Part shown: piece by piece, positions 23,873 through 34,495 of the stretch
How the letters are laid out: every line of letters starts with the position of its first letter
Numbering within the stretch: position 1 is the first letter of the stretch
Origin: Heloderma charlesbogerti
Lineage: Eukaryota > Chordata > Lepidosauria > Squamata > Helodermatidae
NCBI GenBank assembly: GCA_026122225.1
Contig: JANEZZ010002244.1
Location: 1 to 64,000, forward strand
Reading direction: 5' to 3'
DNA length: 64,000 bases
The notes under the pieces: generated by a model
Databases searched by the model: none
What the model saw: only the letters and a program-made list of their open reading frames with translations
Told to the model about the DNA's origin: nothing
Made by a program: the position numbers and the translations under genes

Positions 23873-24640
23873 AGTTTAAAACATTTATACCTGCCATTTC
23901 TCCAGAGAGCTCAAGGCTGCTAACAACAAGGATGAGACCAGACATTAACAATTTAAAACAACCTTTGAACTATAACAAGAAACCATTGAAATATTAGAAC
24001 TGCAAAAAAGAACAGAAAACAGCAAAACCATTATTCAAAAAACAGAGACAGTTGCAAACCAAATTCAGTAAAACAGCAGGTCACAGACCTTCCCCGAAAA
24101 GGGAAGATTTCTGCCATCTTGCAGAAGGTCATTAGAGACAGGGCAAGGTGGGCTTCCCTTGGAAGGGAATTTCAGAGCCTAGGGGCACCTATTGAAAAGA
24201 CCCTCTCCCTAGTCCCAACACAGGAGGGTGCAGTTGGTGCACTGGTGTCAGTTGGGCAAAGACCCTCAGCAGGACCCCAAAGCTATGAACATGTTTTCAA
24301 GGGGAGTGCCACCATACCCAACACTGGTTGAACCCATTCATGGCTCACCTCTGCCTTGTCTGGATTATGCTTCAATTTATTTGCCCACATCCAGTCCATT
24401 GCCTCCTCCAGGCAACACTTCAGCACCTTCACAGCCATGATGGACTGAGACAGAAAGGAGAGACAAAGTTGGGTGCCATCTGCATATTGGTGACATGGAA
24501 CCCCCAAACCCCAGATGACCTCCCCCTGCACTTTTCATTTAGATGTTAAATAGTATGGGGGATAAGATGGAGCCTTGAGGGATACCAAAAGCCAACGGCT
24601 GATGGTTTTACTTCTGTTGTTAGTTGCCTTCGGCTCTTTT
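23873..24640 (-). pseudogene. L2-like LINE fragment, antisense
   Basis: The minus-strand translation near 24283-24531 gives HQYADGTQLCLSFLSQSIMAVKVLKCCLEEAMDWMWANKL, then KHNPDKAEV. This is the L2-group reverse transcriptase YADD motif (second Asp replaced by Gly) followed by the thumb segment. 24120-24240 carries 3' untranslated phrases (ggaagggaatttcagagcct) of the same LINE. It abuts the tail of the preceding LINE head-to-head. The changed catalytic residue and frame breaks make it non-functional. Confidence 0.7.
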
Positions 24641-24690
24641 GAGAAAAGGGCAGGATATACATATTTCAAATAAATAAATAAATAAATAGC
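24610..24690 (+). mobile_element. L2-like LINE 3' tail
   Basis: It carries ttgccttcggctcttttgag, then gggcaggatatac and an (AAAT)n tail ending near 24690, a typical L2-like 3' terminus. Confidence 0.65.
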
Positions 24691-25093
24691 ATGCTTTCAC
24701 ATTTGTCACCTGAACTCTGGATGTTAAGCAAAGTAAGGGGTAGATGGGAAGCTTGATGTTGATGCATTTAGTGTTAAGATGGAGTGTCTGCATTTAGTTT
24801 TAAAATGGAGTATAGGAGGAGATAGCCAACTTGATTAGATTAAGCATTACTAGGCGTTATGCAGGATGCAGCTTACTCCTAGAATTGCTGGGACACAATG
24901 ATGGATTTCCCATTTTTGAAAATATAGCAGTCAGCAGTTACCTAGATCATTGTTGCCCTGGCATGTTTTACTATTTTATTTTTTATAGCTGCTTCTCCTT
25001 TGTCTGTTTTTATTGTTGTGTTAAATTTTGGATTTTAGTTTTATTTGTTAGCTGCCTTGGGGGTCTTCAGGCTACAAGAAACGTATAAAACTT
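24691..25093. other. No recognised feature
   Basis: It may hold weak LINE 3' untranslated traces near 25050 (gctgccttgggggtcttcag), but no boundary can be set. Confidence 0.35.
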
Positions 25094-25480
25094 TAAACAA
25101 AGCCCAGTTTGGTGGACTGGTTGGGAACTGAATTTCTCATGTGGATGTGTTGATATACCTGTCTTGCTTTGGGACAGACTTAAGGAGTCACGCATAAGAG
25201 CTTCTCCTTGCAGCTCTGCACTTTAGTAACAGACAACGGTGCAATGTGACACTTGCAAACCTTGCACAGGAGCTACAGCTTATTTTGTGTGGACTAATCA
25301 GCCCTTTCAGATCCCCTTTTTTGGCACAATAACTTAGGGGGAAGGCAGAGCTTGACAAAAAAGGGAAATCCCTGACATGTGTGACTCCTGAAGTCTGTCC
25401 CAAAGCAAGACAGGTATATCAACACATGCAATCATGAGAAATTCAGTTCCCAACCAGTCCACCAAACTGGACTTTGTTTA
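25094..25480. mobile_element. MITE with approximately 98-bp terminal inverted repeats
   Basis: The left arm 25094-25191 and right arm 25381-25480 are inverted copies with only a few differences (shared ggtggactggttgggaactg, then tgatatacctgtcttgcttt and gggacagact). The loop is about 190 bp. No transposase is present. Confidence 0.8.
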
Positions 25481-25505
25481 TTTAAAATTTAATAAAGCTA
25501 AATAC

Positions 25506-25912
25506 TAGGGATGTCGGAGAAATCCGCAACGGAACCAAATGAGTTTGGACTTTTATGAAGCTGATCCATGGATTCTGCAGTGGACCAGCTTTTCCCCTAT
25601 AGGGCAGATTCCACAGGCTTGTGGGCTGTTTTCAAACCTTCAGGGATTTTGTACAAATTTCTTCATAGAACAAAATGCAAAAATAAAAAAAAGCTGAAAA
25701 TGCACATTTCCCCCATAGGCTAAAGCATGAAAATGCACATTTGGGGGGATTTATGCATTTTGTGGGAATTTACAGTTTTGCATGTGTGAATTTGTGCAAA
25801 TATGGAAATAAAAAAAATCCAGTTTCATCAACAGGCAGACAATAGAAAGAAATGAGCATGACATCCTGCGAAGCACAAATGGAATGGATTTTACACAATC
25901 CGTATATCCCTA
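25506..25912. mobile_element. hAT-type MITE, TAGGGATG family
   Basis: It begins tagggatgtcggagaaatc and ends gtatatcccta, inverted termini. The internal text matches 7414-7665. The 8-bp flanks (CTAAATAC and TGAAAGAC) do not match, so the duplication has decayed or the copy is rearranged. Confidence 0.7.
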
Positions 25913-26394
25913 TGAAAGACACATGGGCACATGGAATGTAGAACGACCCTGCATTATCATAGCTGATCCCCAAAGAATGGCCCATATAAGAGTGTACTGC
26001 GTCAACTAGCAGACTGCCAATGTGTATGGCAAGACATTAAAACAGAGAGATAAATGCTCGGGGATGTGAAGAAATCTTGCATGTGTGATGAGACTTCATT
26101 GCAAGCTGGAGTGACAAAAGTCTCTCAAAATAATTGTGCATGTATGCATGTGTGTGGTCTCACATGGCACAGGATTTGGGGTTGGAGCTTGACCAAAAAA
26201 AGAGGAAATCCCTAATGTGGTACAAATAATCAAAGAGCTGACGTCACTCTTAAAATCTGTTCTATATTATAAGGCCATTTGCTTGTGCTTTCTTGACACA
26301 TTACAGTTCATGATTACAAAGGGCAATGCACTGTTCCATCCTTTTGCTGCTCTTTCAGGATTTTAACTGAGTTGGCTTATTGGGAACATGTCTC
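25913..26394. other. No recognised feature
   Basis: Only short words shared with neighbouring MITEs (gagcttgac then ggaaatccct, about 26186) were noticed. Confidence 0.35.
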
Positions 26395-26593
26395 ATGAGT
26401 TTTGAGAGCTCTTCACTGGCCATTGCTTAGTTTCTGAGCCCAATTCAAGGTGCTGTTTTTTGACCTGTAAAGTCCTTCACAGTTTGGGACCCAGATACCT
26501 TATGACCACCTGCTCCCATATCAATGTGCCCATACATTAAGATCCTTAGAAAGCCACCTCCATCAGAAATAAGGCAGGTGTCAATCAAGGACA
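26395..26593 (+). mobile_element. L2-like LINE 3' region, part before BovB
   Basis: It carries gcccaattcaaggtgctg, then cctgtaaagtccttcac and ctcccatatcaatgtgccc, the 3' untranslated text of L2-like LINEs. It continues beyond the BovB insertion at 28327. Confidence 0.65.
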
Positions 26594-28317
26594 ATAGAAC
26601 AGGAAGGACAAGAGACCTCTTCCAGAAAATTAGAAACATCAGAGGTAAATTCCAGGCAAAAATGGGTATGACCAAAAACAGAGATGGCAAGGACCTAACA
26701 GAAGCAGAAGAGATCAAGAAAAGGTGGCAAGAATATATGGAAGATCTGTATAGGAAGGATAATAATATCGGGGATAGATTTGATGGTGTAGTCAGTGAGC
26801 TAGAGCCAGACATCCTGAAGAGTGAGGCTAAATGGGCCTTAAGAAGCATTGCTAATAACAAGGCAGCAGGAGATGACGGTATCCCAGCTGAACTGTTTAA
26901 AATCTTGCAAGATGATGCTGTCAAGGTGATGCATGTCATATGCCAGCAAATTTGGAAAACACAAGAATGGCCAACAGATTGGAAAAGATCAACTTATATC
27001 CCCATACCAAAAAAGGGAAGCACCAAAGAATGTTCAAACTATCGAACAGTGGCACTTATTTCACATGCCAGTAAGGTAATGCTCAAGATCTTGCAAGGTA
27101 GACTCCAGCAATTCATGGAATGAGAATTGCCAGTTGTACAAGCTGGGTTTAGAAAAGGCAGAGAAACTAGAGACCAAATTGCCAATATCTGCTGGATAAT
27201 GGAGAAAGCCAGGGAGTTTCAGAAAAACAGCTATTTCTGTTTTATTGACTATTCTAAAGCCTTTGACTGTGTGGATCATAACAAACTGTGGCAAGTTCTT
27301 GGTGGTATGGGGATACCAAATCATCTTGTCTGCCTCCTGAGGAATCTGTATAACGACCAAATAGCAATGGTAAGAACAGACCACGGATCAACGGACGGGT
27401 TTAAGATTGGGAAAGGAGTACGGCAGGGCTGTATACTCTCACCCTACCTATTCAACCTGTATGCAGAACACATCATTCTATGTTCTGGGCTTGATGGAGC
27501 CAAGGCTGGAGTTAAAATCGCTGGAAGAAACATTAACAATCTCCGATATGCAGATGATACCACTTTGATGGCTGAAGCCTGAAAGCGAGGAGGAGCTGAG
27601 GAACCTCATGATGAAGGTGAAAGAAGAAAGTGCAAAAGCTGGGTTGCAGTTAAACCTCAAAAAACCCAAGATTATGGCAACCAGCTTGATTGGCAGATAG
27701 AGGGAGAAAACGTGGAGGCAGTGACAGACTTTGTCTTTCTAGGCGCAAAGATTACTGCAGATGCTGACTGCAGCCAGGAAATCAGAAGACGTTTACTTCT
27801 TGGGAGGAGAGCAATGACAAATCTTGATAAAATAGTGAAGAGCAGAGATATCACAATGACAACAAAGGTCCGCATAGTGAAAGCAATGGTATTCCCCGTA
27901 GTAACCTATGGCTGTGAGAGCTGGACCATAAGGAAGGCTGAGCGAAGGAAGATCGATGCTTTTGAACTGTGGTGCTGGCGGAAAATTCTGAGAGTGCCTT
28001 GGACTGCAAGAAGATCAAACCAGTCCATACTCCAGGAAATCAAGCCAGACTGCTCACTTGAGGGAATGATATTAAAGGCAAAACTGAAGTACTTTGGCCA
28101 CATCATGAGAAGACAGGATACCCTGGAGAAGATGCTGATGCTAGGAAAAGTGGAAGGCAAAAGGAAGAGGGGCCGACCAAGGGCAAGATGGATGGATGAT
28201 ATTCTGGAGGTGACGGACTCGACCTTGGGGGAGCTGGGGGTGGCGACAGCTGACAGGAAGCTCTGGCGTAGGCTGGTCCACGAAGTCACAAAGAGTCGGA
28301 AGCGACTGAACGAATAA
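26594..28317 (+). pseudogene. BovB ORF2 reverse transcriptase remnant
   Basis: Plus-strand blocks at 26594-27120, 27127-27582 and 27712-28317 are successive pieces of one RTE-clade reverse transcriptase. Visible motifs in order: NKAAGDDGIPAELF; PIPKKGS and NYRTVALISH; VQAGFRKGRETRDQI; FIDYSKAFDCVDH (first catalytic Asp); GVRQGCILSPYLFN; LRYADDTTLMAE (catalytic YADD, intact); then VTYGCESWT, ELWCWRKILRVPW and GRPRARWMDDI at the C-terminus. Breaks: an in-frame TGA near 27121, a short insertion just after YADDTTLMAE (near 27575-27585) and another frame change near 27690. The upstream endonuclease is missing through 5' truncation. It would copy RNA at a nicked target if intact; here it is dead. 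Native stop at 28315-28317. Confidence 0.9.
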
Positions 28318-28326
28318 ACAACAAAA
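26594..28326 (+). mobile_element. BovB (RTE clade) LINE, 5'-truncated
   Basis: The encoded protein matches the BovB ORF2 order from just upstream of the reverse transcriptase to the C-terminus, and the 3' end (gagtcggaagcgactgaac) is the BovB 3' signature. A direct repeat, CAATCAAGGACA at 26582-26593 and CAATCGAGGACA at 28327-28338 (11 of 12), brackets it, consistent with a target-site duplication. L2-like LINE sequence continues on both sides. BovB is patchily distributed in squamates and ruminants, a pattern attributed to horizontal transfer. The first part of the repeat may also be BovB sequence, so the exact 5' junction is tentative. Confidence 0.88.
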
Positions 28327-28443
28327 CAATCGAGGACAGGGCGTTTTCGTCTGTGGTGCCCTGCTTGTGGAACACCCTCCTCAAAGAAGCTTGCCTGATT
28401 CCCAGTTTACTTTCTTTTAGGTGCAAGATTAAGATGTTTTTAC
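28327..28443 (+). mobile_element. L2-like LINE 3' region, part after BovB
   Basis: It resumes the interrupted LINE: ggcgttttcgtctgtggtgc, then tgtggaacaccctcctcaaa and ttttaggtgcaagattaaga, typical L2-like 3' untranslated text. Confidence 0.65.
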
Positions 28444-29230
28444 TAGTGATGTGCCGAATCCTGCCCTCTATTTTCGGGAACTTTTTCTCTCCCTGCTACA
28501 GAGGCATTGTTTTTTTCTGTCTCTTTTGCAGGAAGAGGGAGAATTTTGAATACTTTTCACCTTGGGGAGGGGGACTGGTTTTCTACATACTTTTTTATGT
28601 TTGGGAGGTGGCTAAAGGATCTTTCTTTCCTTGAAAAATGCTCCCAGCACAAGACTCTTTACTCTAAGACAGGCTTGTCCAGCCCAGCAGCACTTCTTGA
28701 ACTTCTGTGAGACCTTGTGATCACACCCTTTCCAATAGGCATTCAGGAAGAACTCCTGGTTTGCAGAAGTTTCTTTGCAAAGAGTCCTAGGCACACAAGA
28801 ACAAATGGGACTTTTGGAGCTTTAGAAAAACTCTTATCTTGTTTGCTCTGTGTTGTTGTAAGTAAGAACAGAGCTTTTCTAACACTCTAAAAGCCCCATT
28901 TACTTTTACTTTGCAGAGGAGCTTCTCAAGCCCAGGTGCACTTCTTGAATGCCGACAGGAGAGGGTGCAGTCATGTAGTCTCATGGGAGTTCAGAAAGAG
29001 CTGCTGGGCTGGAGAAGCTTCTCTATAGTGTCCTGGGTTGCTCAAAGTGCAGGAGGTGTTTTTAACGTAAAAAAAGAAATGAAAAATAGAAAGAAGACTC
29101 CTCAGCTGCATCCTACACTTAAAAAGGTAAATGGAAATCCTATCCTCCTCCCCAAGGAGAAAGTTATTCAAGATTCTCACCTCCCCAGCCTCTTTCGCCA
29201 GGGGGTTTGTTTCGCTCCCACCCCCCACAA
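28444..29230. mobile_element. Fold-back MITE with long inverted arms
   Basis: It begins tagtgatgtgccgaatcc. The arms pair along most of their length: gcccagcagcacttcttgaa (about 28681) with the reverse complement near 29000, and acaaatgggacttttggagc (about 28801) with its inverted copy ending near 28903, which forms the hairpin tip. The right arm near 29140-29210 pairs with the left near 28530-28590. The right terminus is unclear. Confidence 0.65.
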
Positions 29231-29279
29231 AATGGAATATGGTGAAATATGTGCAGCCTTTCCTAGCAGGCATATAAGG

Positions 29280-29629
29280 CAGGGGTGCTGAACTTCCTTC
29301 AACCAGAAGGCATCAATTTCAGACAAGCCTTCATTCCAGTGGTGGGCGGGCTGAAGGCAAAAGGGAGTGGGGCTAACATTCCAAAAAATACCAGCATGTT
29401 TTAGCTGAGAGCACTTCCTGGCAGTAATTAAGCCTTTGGAGGGGCATTTCAATCTCTTAGAACTGGGAAAAAAATGTGGGAAATCTCGGAAACCACCATG
29501 ATCGGCAGTCAGGGGAAATGGGGTAGAGTATGGGGAAGAGCGTGTAGCCATTTAGGGAACCCCGCTGGGGCAGATTTGGACCCCAGGCTGGTTGGATTTG
29601 GCCCGCAGGTCTGAGGTTCAGCACCTCTG
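29280..29629. mobile_element. hAT-type element, CAGGGGTG ends, 8-bp TSD
   Basis: The flanks ATATAAGG (29272-29279) and ATATAAGA (29630-29637) match at 7 of 8. The termini caggggtgctgaac and gttcagcacctctg are inverted. Reverse-complemented internal text (gggttccctaaatgg) shows it is a relative of the elements at 39770-41583 and 49025-49717. Confidence 0.85.
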
Positions 29630-29785
29630 ATATAAGATAATGTACTTTCCTGAGAACTCTGCATACGCATGGATGTTTGAAGGCCTGATCTGTGTAATCC
29701 TTCTTCCAATGAGCTGTGTGCGGGACAGATTTTCCAAGTCCAGCCTGTGTTTCCACCACAGAAAGATGACAATCAGTTGGCTGAA

Positions 29786-29988
29786 TGTACATAGGAAGCT
29801 GCCTTATACTGAGTCAGACCAGGCGTCCATCTAGCCCAGTACTGGCGACACTGACTGGCAGCAGCTCTCCAGGGAAGTATTCCAGGGAATGTTTCCAGCT
29901 GTACCTGGAGATGCTGGGGATTGAGTCTGGGACCTTCTGCGTGCAAAACATGTGCTCTGCCACTGAGCCACAGACCCTCCCTAAATGA
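29786..29988 (-). mobile_element. tRNA-derived SINE, antisense
   Basis: On the minus strand the 5' part reads as a tRNA-like Pol III promoter (gctcagtggcagagcac, then a B-box-like gggactcaatcccc region) and the 3' part ends ggcagcttcctatgtac. This SINE type is known to me from squamate genomes. A second copy is at 57140-57340. Confidence 0.8.
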
Positions 29989-30204
29989 ACTGGCCTTTTC
30001 TCTTGACTATCTGGTGCTCCCCATCTGAGACCTAAGGGACCTACTACCTGTTCTTGCCCCCAGTGTTCAGTTGAATATTACTGCCATTGTTCCTTTGTTA
30101 GTGGTCATCCTCTTTTTTGCTGGCAGGGGACTTGGGATAATACTAGCCAGTGACCTGCAATCCCCACACCCAATCGTTTGTTCTGAAATGAACGCACATC
30201 TCTA
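29989..30204. other. No recognised feature
   Basis: Short spacer between SINE copies. Confidence 0.3.
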
Positions 30205-30345
30205 ACAGAATGGTCCACCTAGCCCACAGTCCAATCAGAAAGAGATCTTTTCCAGCCCTGCTACCTGCCATCTACTAACTGGTGATACTAGTGATCAAAC
30301 CTGGGGGCAAATCAAACACGCCACTGCTGAGCTGATGGGTGTTAT
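30205..30345 (-). mobile_element. Degraded SINE copy, antisense
   Basis: Blocks acctagcccacagtccaatc, then gtgatcaaacctgggggc and ccactgctgagctgatggg parallel the SINE at 29786-29988 with many changes. Confidence 0.45.
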
Positions 30346-31468
30346 TTATTATTAAATAATTGCCTCTTATTAGAATGCCCTGCAGTTCCATAGGCCAGAC
30401 TCAGACGCACACACAGCTTCATTTTCGAGTGAGAAGATGCATATGTCAGGTGAAGTCCAGCCAAAATCCCAAACTGCAACCCTAAGAAACAAGGTAACAC
30501 TGGTGCCATACTGGCCACTAAAAACACCCACACTAAAGAGATGTGGAAACTGCTTACAGAAATAGGGTCATCAGCAATGATGCTTAAGCAAATACTTAAA
30601 GAGGGTGAATAGTTCTGCTGATTTTTAAAAGGACCATTCACAAGCTTGATGCCAAGGACTCCCTAAAGTGCTTTATTAACTTGGAGGCCACCGAGATAAA
30701 CAAATACAATCAGCAACAGCCAAAGGGGGAAAACCTCCAACATCAAAGCAAAGCAGTGTGGAGCCAAGTTTGTTCATTCTCTTCAAGAAGATAAATATGG
30801 AATAGAATAGGTTGCATATTCTTGTGCTGTTATATAATGGTGAGTTCTTGTATCTGTCTTTGAAAAAAATGCATATATTACTTTAGAATAAATTATATTC
30901 CATATAGTATTCCATGCATGGAATTCACATTTGATTTCAATTTCCAAAGCCCATTTACTCACAGGGCAAATTAAAGTGTTTTATTCTCAAGAATGAAATG
31001 CAAAGATTCAATATCTTGCTACCCCATAACCCCCTTTCTGCCTTGGGAGCTGCAATTAAAGTTTTTTATATGAATAGTCATTTGGTGTGCTAGGTATTAA
31101 GCTGAAATATTTGGGATAGTTGAATTTTCCCATCGCAGTGCAGGTGGTTTGTACAATGCACCCAGTTTTACTATCAAACATTAGACTTGTGAGTACGGGT
31201 TATATAATGTGGAGAAACAAATAGACAAGAGGATTTTAAGAGTTTTTTTCACATACAGAAGAAAGGTCAGCAAATAAATGTATTATGCTAAGGACAATTA
31301 GACAATATATTTTGTCTTTTCATTCCTCACCCATCATTTTGTTTCTCTCATCATGGAGAAATAAGATCAAAACACTCCTTTACAGAGAATACGGTATGTA
31401 GGACTTCAGAGCTTGTGAATTCCACACACGATTGTGCTAAAACAGCATTTCTCATGCTCACCCTAGAT
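30346..31468. other. No recognised feature
   Basis: AT-rich, no coding or repeat signature was recognised. Confidence 0.4.
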
Positions 31469-31563
31469 CAGGCATGGAGGATGTGTAGCCCTCTAGATGT
31501 TGTTGGGCTGCAGCCCCCAGGATTCCTCACCATTGGCTATGGGAGTTGTAGTCCAACAACACC
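31469..31563. mobile_element. Truncated palindromic MITE (AGCCCTCTAGA type)
   Basis: It starts caggcatggaggatgtgtag, then gatgttgttgggctgcag, and folds back with gggagttgtagtccaacaac. The right terminus is missing. Same group as 12264-12400. Confidence 0.65.
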
Positions 31564-32464
31564 TAATTGCTTATTTGATGCTGATGGTTGTATAGGGAAA
31601 TTCCATGTATATTTCTGTACGCAAGCAATCCCAAGCAAACTCTTCCTCTCCTCAGGTAAACAGATGTAATGTGGCGGCGTGCAACTGCCGGTATGGCAAG
31701 TAACCTTACTTTTCTTCCGACTTCTGCGCTTGATACCCCATATGACTGGGCCTGTAGGATGAAGGCAGGCTTCAACTAGATTGCTACCATCACTTGAGTG
31801 CAGAATACTGTTGGAGTTCATTTCTATCCATACCTTTTGATGTTTCTCACTCTGTAGGCCATGAGGCAAGGCCCGTTATCCTGTAATTTTATAGCAATCC
31901 TCTAAGGACTATGTAGACTCTTCGTTTTATTTTATTATTTATTTATTGGTAGGCAAAACTGCCGCCCTCCTTCCAGACCTTGGATTAAAAGTTCTCTGCA
32001 AAATATCCTGTAGTTCTTTGGGTAGGACACACTTAAAGAAACAACATAGATAGATAGATAGATAGATAGATATAACTTTTTGTCCATTTCAAGCCCCAAA
32101 AGACTCAAAAGCACCAGAAGAGATCTGCAATGAAATAACTGGTGAGTACATAATGGAAAAGATGCAGAATAGATGAAGCTAAATGTGTGCATGACATGTG
32201 TGGAATAAATCATATTTTTTAGACTTCACACAAGGAAAAAAAAAGCTCCTAGAGCCCTAGTCTTTCAACTGCAATTATACACCAACAATTTCTCCATTTT
32301 GCCTTCCATCAGAAACTATGCAGCCATCGCTATTGGATTATAATTGCTAGGGCAAAAACACCCACCCTCCTTTTCTTCTACCCATGGCAATATTCACAGT
32401 ACCTTACTCATGGCCTGTTTTTCTGGTAAGGTGTAAAAGCTGAAAGGTATTTCCACCAATTAAA
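31564..32464. other. No recognised gene; (TAGA)n at 32046-32072
   Basis: Apart from the tetranucleotide microsatellite nothing was recognised. Confidence 0.45.
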
Positions 32465-33105
32465 AACATAAGAAGGGCCCTGCTGAATCAGATCAAAGGT
32501 GTGTATAGTCCAGCATCCTGTTCCCACAGAGGCTGCACAGATGCCAAGAGCAGTAGAGGAGGACAATCATTCCCTAGCAACTGATATTCACAGTCATACT
32601 TCCTTTGAACCTGGAGGTAGCATACATAGGGTGGCCATTTATGAATCACCCGAAAGGAGGAAGTGCATCACCAAAAAATAGAAGACAATTATTTGCATAA
32701 AATATAATATGCAAATTTAGAAATAATTATTATAATTTAAATAGAAATGTAGTACGTCTCGACATAGTACTGAAGACTGTGACCGGGTGACCTTTGTGCC
32801 TGTCTGTTTAATCTGCTGCCCAGATGGGCAAGTGGTGAAGGGTAACAGTTCTGATGGTTCTGTATCTTTAAGCTAGAATTAAACAGAACAGCCCTTCAAT
32901 TAGCGGACATCCTGAAACAGAGTACACTCCTCTGGCAGCCCTCCAAATAGAGGACTGCCCTCTGTAAAAGAGGTCACCTGGTTACCCCATCCATGAATAG
33001 TAACCATTGATAGGCTTACCATCCATGGATTTGTCTCATCCTTTTTTTAGAAAGCCATCAAGGCTTTTTTTTTTTTTTTAAAGCCACTTTAAAACACTCT
33101 CCAGC
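32465..33105 (-). mobile_element. CR1 LINE 3' region, antisense, interrupted by a MITE
   Basis: It starts with aacataagaagggccctgct, then tagtccagcatcctgttccc and gaacctggaggtagcatac, antisense CR1 3' untranslated text. After the MITE it resumes with tagtaaccattgatag and atggatttgtctcatcc, the next part of the same text. Confidence 0.75.
32630..32985. mobile_element. hAT-like MITE, TAGGGTGACC family, inserted in CR1
   Basis: The left terminus tagggtggccattt and right terminus ggtcacctggttacccc are loosely inverted. The surrounding CR1 is continuous once this is removed. Relatives, opposite orientation, are at 45470-45665 and 50360-50735. A target duplication could not be fixed. Confidence 0.65.
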
Positions 33106-33609
33106 CATGGCATCATTTCATAATTGTCCTGTCCATGTAAAGTACTTGCCTGCAAAACAGGGGTGACTTACGTTGTCCCACTTATAAGGCGCAGTTGTTC
33201 ACATGTGCTGTTGCCATCTACTTTTCACAGAAGTGACACCTATTTAATCAGACGTTAGACGTCACTAGGGATCAGCCTAGAAAATGAAACAATTTTCAAA
33301 GCCCCCTTTATTTATTTAGGCCAGCTGTGGGCATCTTCAGGTGGTCCGGGGGCCATTTTCTCCCCGCAGAACTCCTGTGGGCCTCCCCAGCGGGTGCCAA
33401 AAATTTAAAAATAATAATAAATAAAAATGCTGTCCAAACTGGCTATGAAGTGCCAAAAGGGACAAAATGCTGTTGTTTGCAAGCTAGCTTTGACCCTTTG
33501 GGCACTCCATACACACTATGAATGCCTTTCCCCCTCAACAAATTTTTTTAAAAGGATTCTGGGAGCAGCAGGAGTGATGAGGGCCGATGGGCCATGTTTT
33601 GCCCACTCC

Positions 33610-33649
<40 letters not shown>

Positions 33650-33889
33650 GGAGGCTAAGAGCCATACAGAAGTTAAAACCTTGGCTTGGATTCCTGTCCC
33701 TTCCTACCCTCTGCAGCCACCTCTGGAGGGTTGGGGGATCCTTTGGAAGAATGTGAGGTACAGCACCATGGGCCTCTAGGAGAGGGGTGTATGTATCACC
33801 AACACTCAGGCATGGATAAGGAAGTTAAGAGAAGTTCATGAGGGTTCCTCAAACCTCTGGGAAGACTTTTTGGGTCACAAGTTTATTAC
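33106..33889. other. No recognised gene; (GATA)n at 33610-33650
   Basis: It contains a roughly 40-bp GATA microsatellite; the rest has no recognised signature. Confidence 0.45.
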
Positions 33890-34125
33890 TTCTTTCATTT
33901 ATTTATTTGTTACATTAATATCTCACCTTTCCTTCAAGGGGCCCAAGGTGACATACATGCTCCTCCTCCTCCTCCATTTTATCCTCACAACAACCCTGTG
34001 AGGTAGGCTAGGCTGAGAGTCAGTGACTGTCCCAAAGTCACCCAGTGAGCTTCATGGCTGAGTGGAGACTTGAACCCAGCTCTTCCAAGTCCCAGTCCAA
34101 CACTCTAACCAAACTGGCTGTAGTG
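33890..34125 (-). mobile_element. tRNA-derived SINE with L2-like tail, antisense
   Basis: On the minus strand it begins near 34122 with a tRNA-like head (ggttagagtgttggactgg, then the B-box-like gggttcaagtctcc) and ends with ggaaaggtgagatattaatg and an A/T-rich tail like that of the L2-like LINEs. Other copies are at 41722-41948, 59600-59700 and 62550-62760. Confidence 0.8.
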
Positions 34126-34180
34126 GGTAGGAAGGGACAGAAAATGTTCCTTCCATGAACTTCCTTAAGTTAAGTGATCT

Positions 34181-34495
34181 TAGAGTGCAATCTTGTGGCC
34201 ACTCAACAGCATCCAGGGGACCACAGGATGCAGCGGGTCTCTCCCTCTCAGGCTCTTAGGGGGAGATCTCACTGTGGATCCACCCCAACCCCCTCCCAGC
34301 CACCATGGACAGCTCTGTGGTGGTTCCCTCTCCTGAAGATAGAATGCCTGCCTGGGGAAGGGAAGGAGGAGGAATGTCGGGGGCATGCCAGTGCACAAGG
34401 AGGGGATCCCGCTGGACCAACAGCCTTTCAATACCTGTCCCTGAGATGGAGGAACAGTTAGATGGTCTCTGAGGCCCATCTAATGAAAATTGCAT
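34181..34495. mobile_element. Diverged GCAATCCTATGG-type MITE
   Basis: The start tagagtgcaatcttgtggcc and the gaaaattgcatttt-like right side resemble the TTAA-flanked MITEs at 36381-36769 and 45118-45465; here the ends are decayed. Confidence 0.4.

Noticed and set aside
28444..30205. A single large hAT element from tagtgatgtgcc to a gcacatctct-like end
   Set aside because: The 8-bp flanks do not match, and a separate hAT element and a SINE with their own boundaries lie between; the right end is more likely independent.
33890..34125. tRNA-like sequences as functional tRNA genes
   Set aside because: The tRNA-like heads continue into SINE bodies and L2-like tails and have no complete cloverleaf that I could trace; they are SINE promoters.
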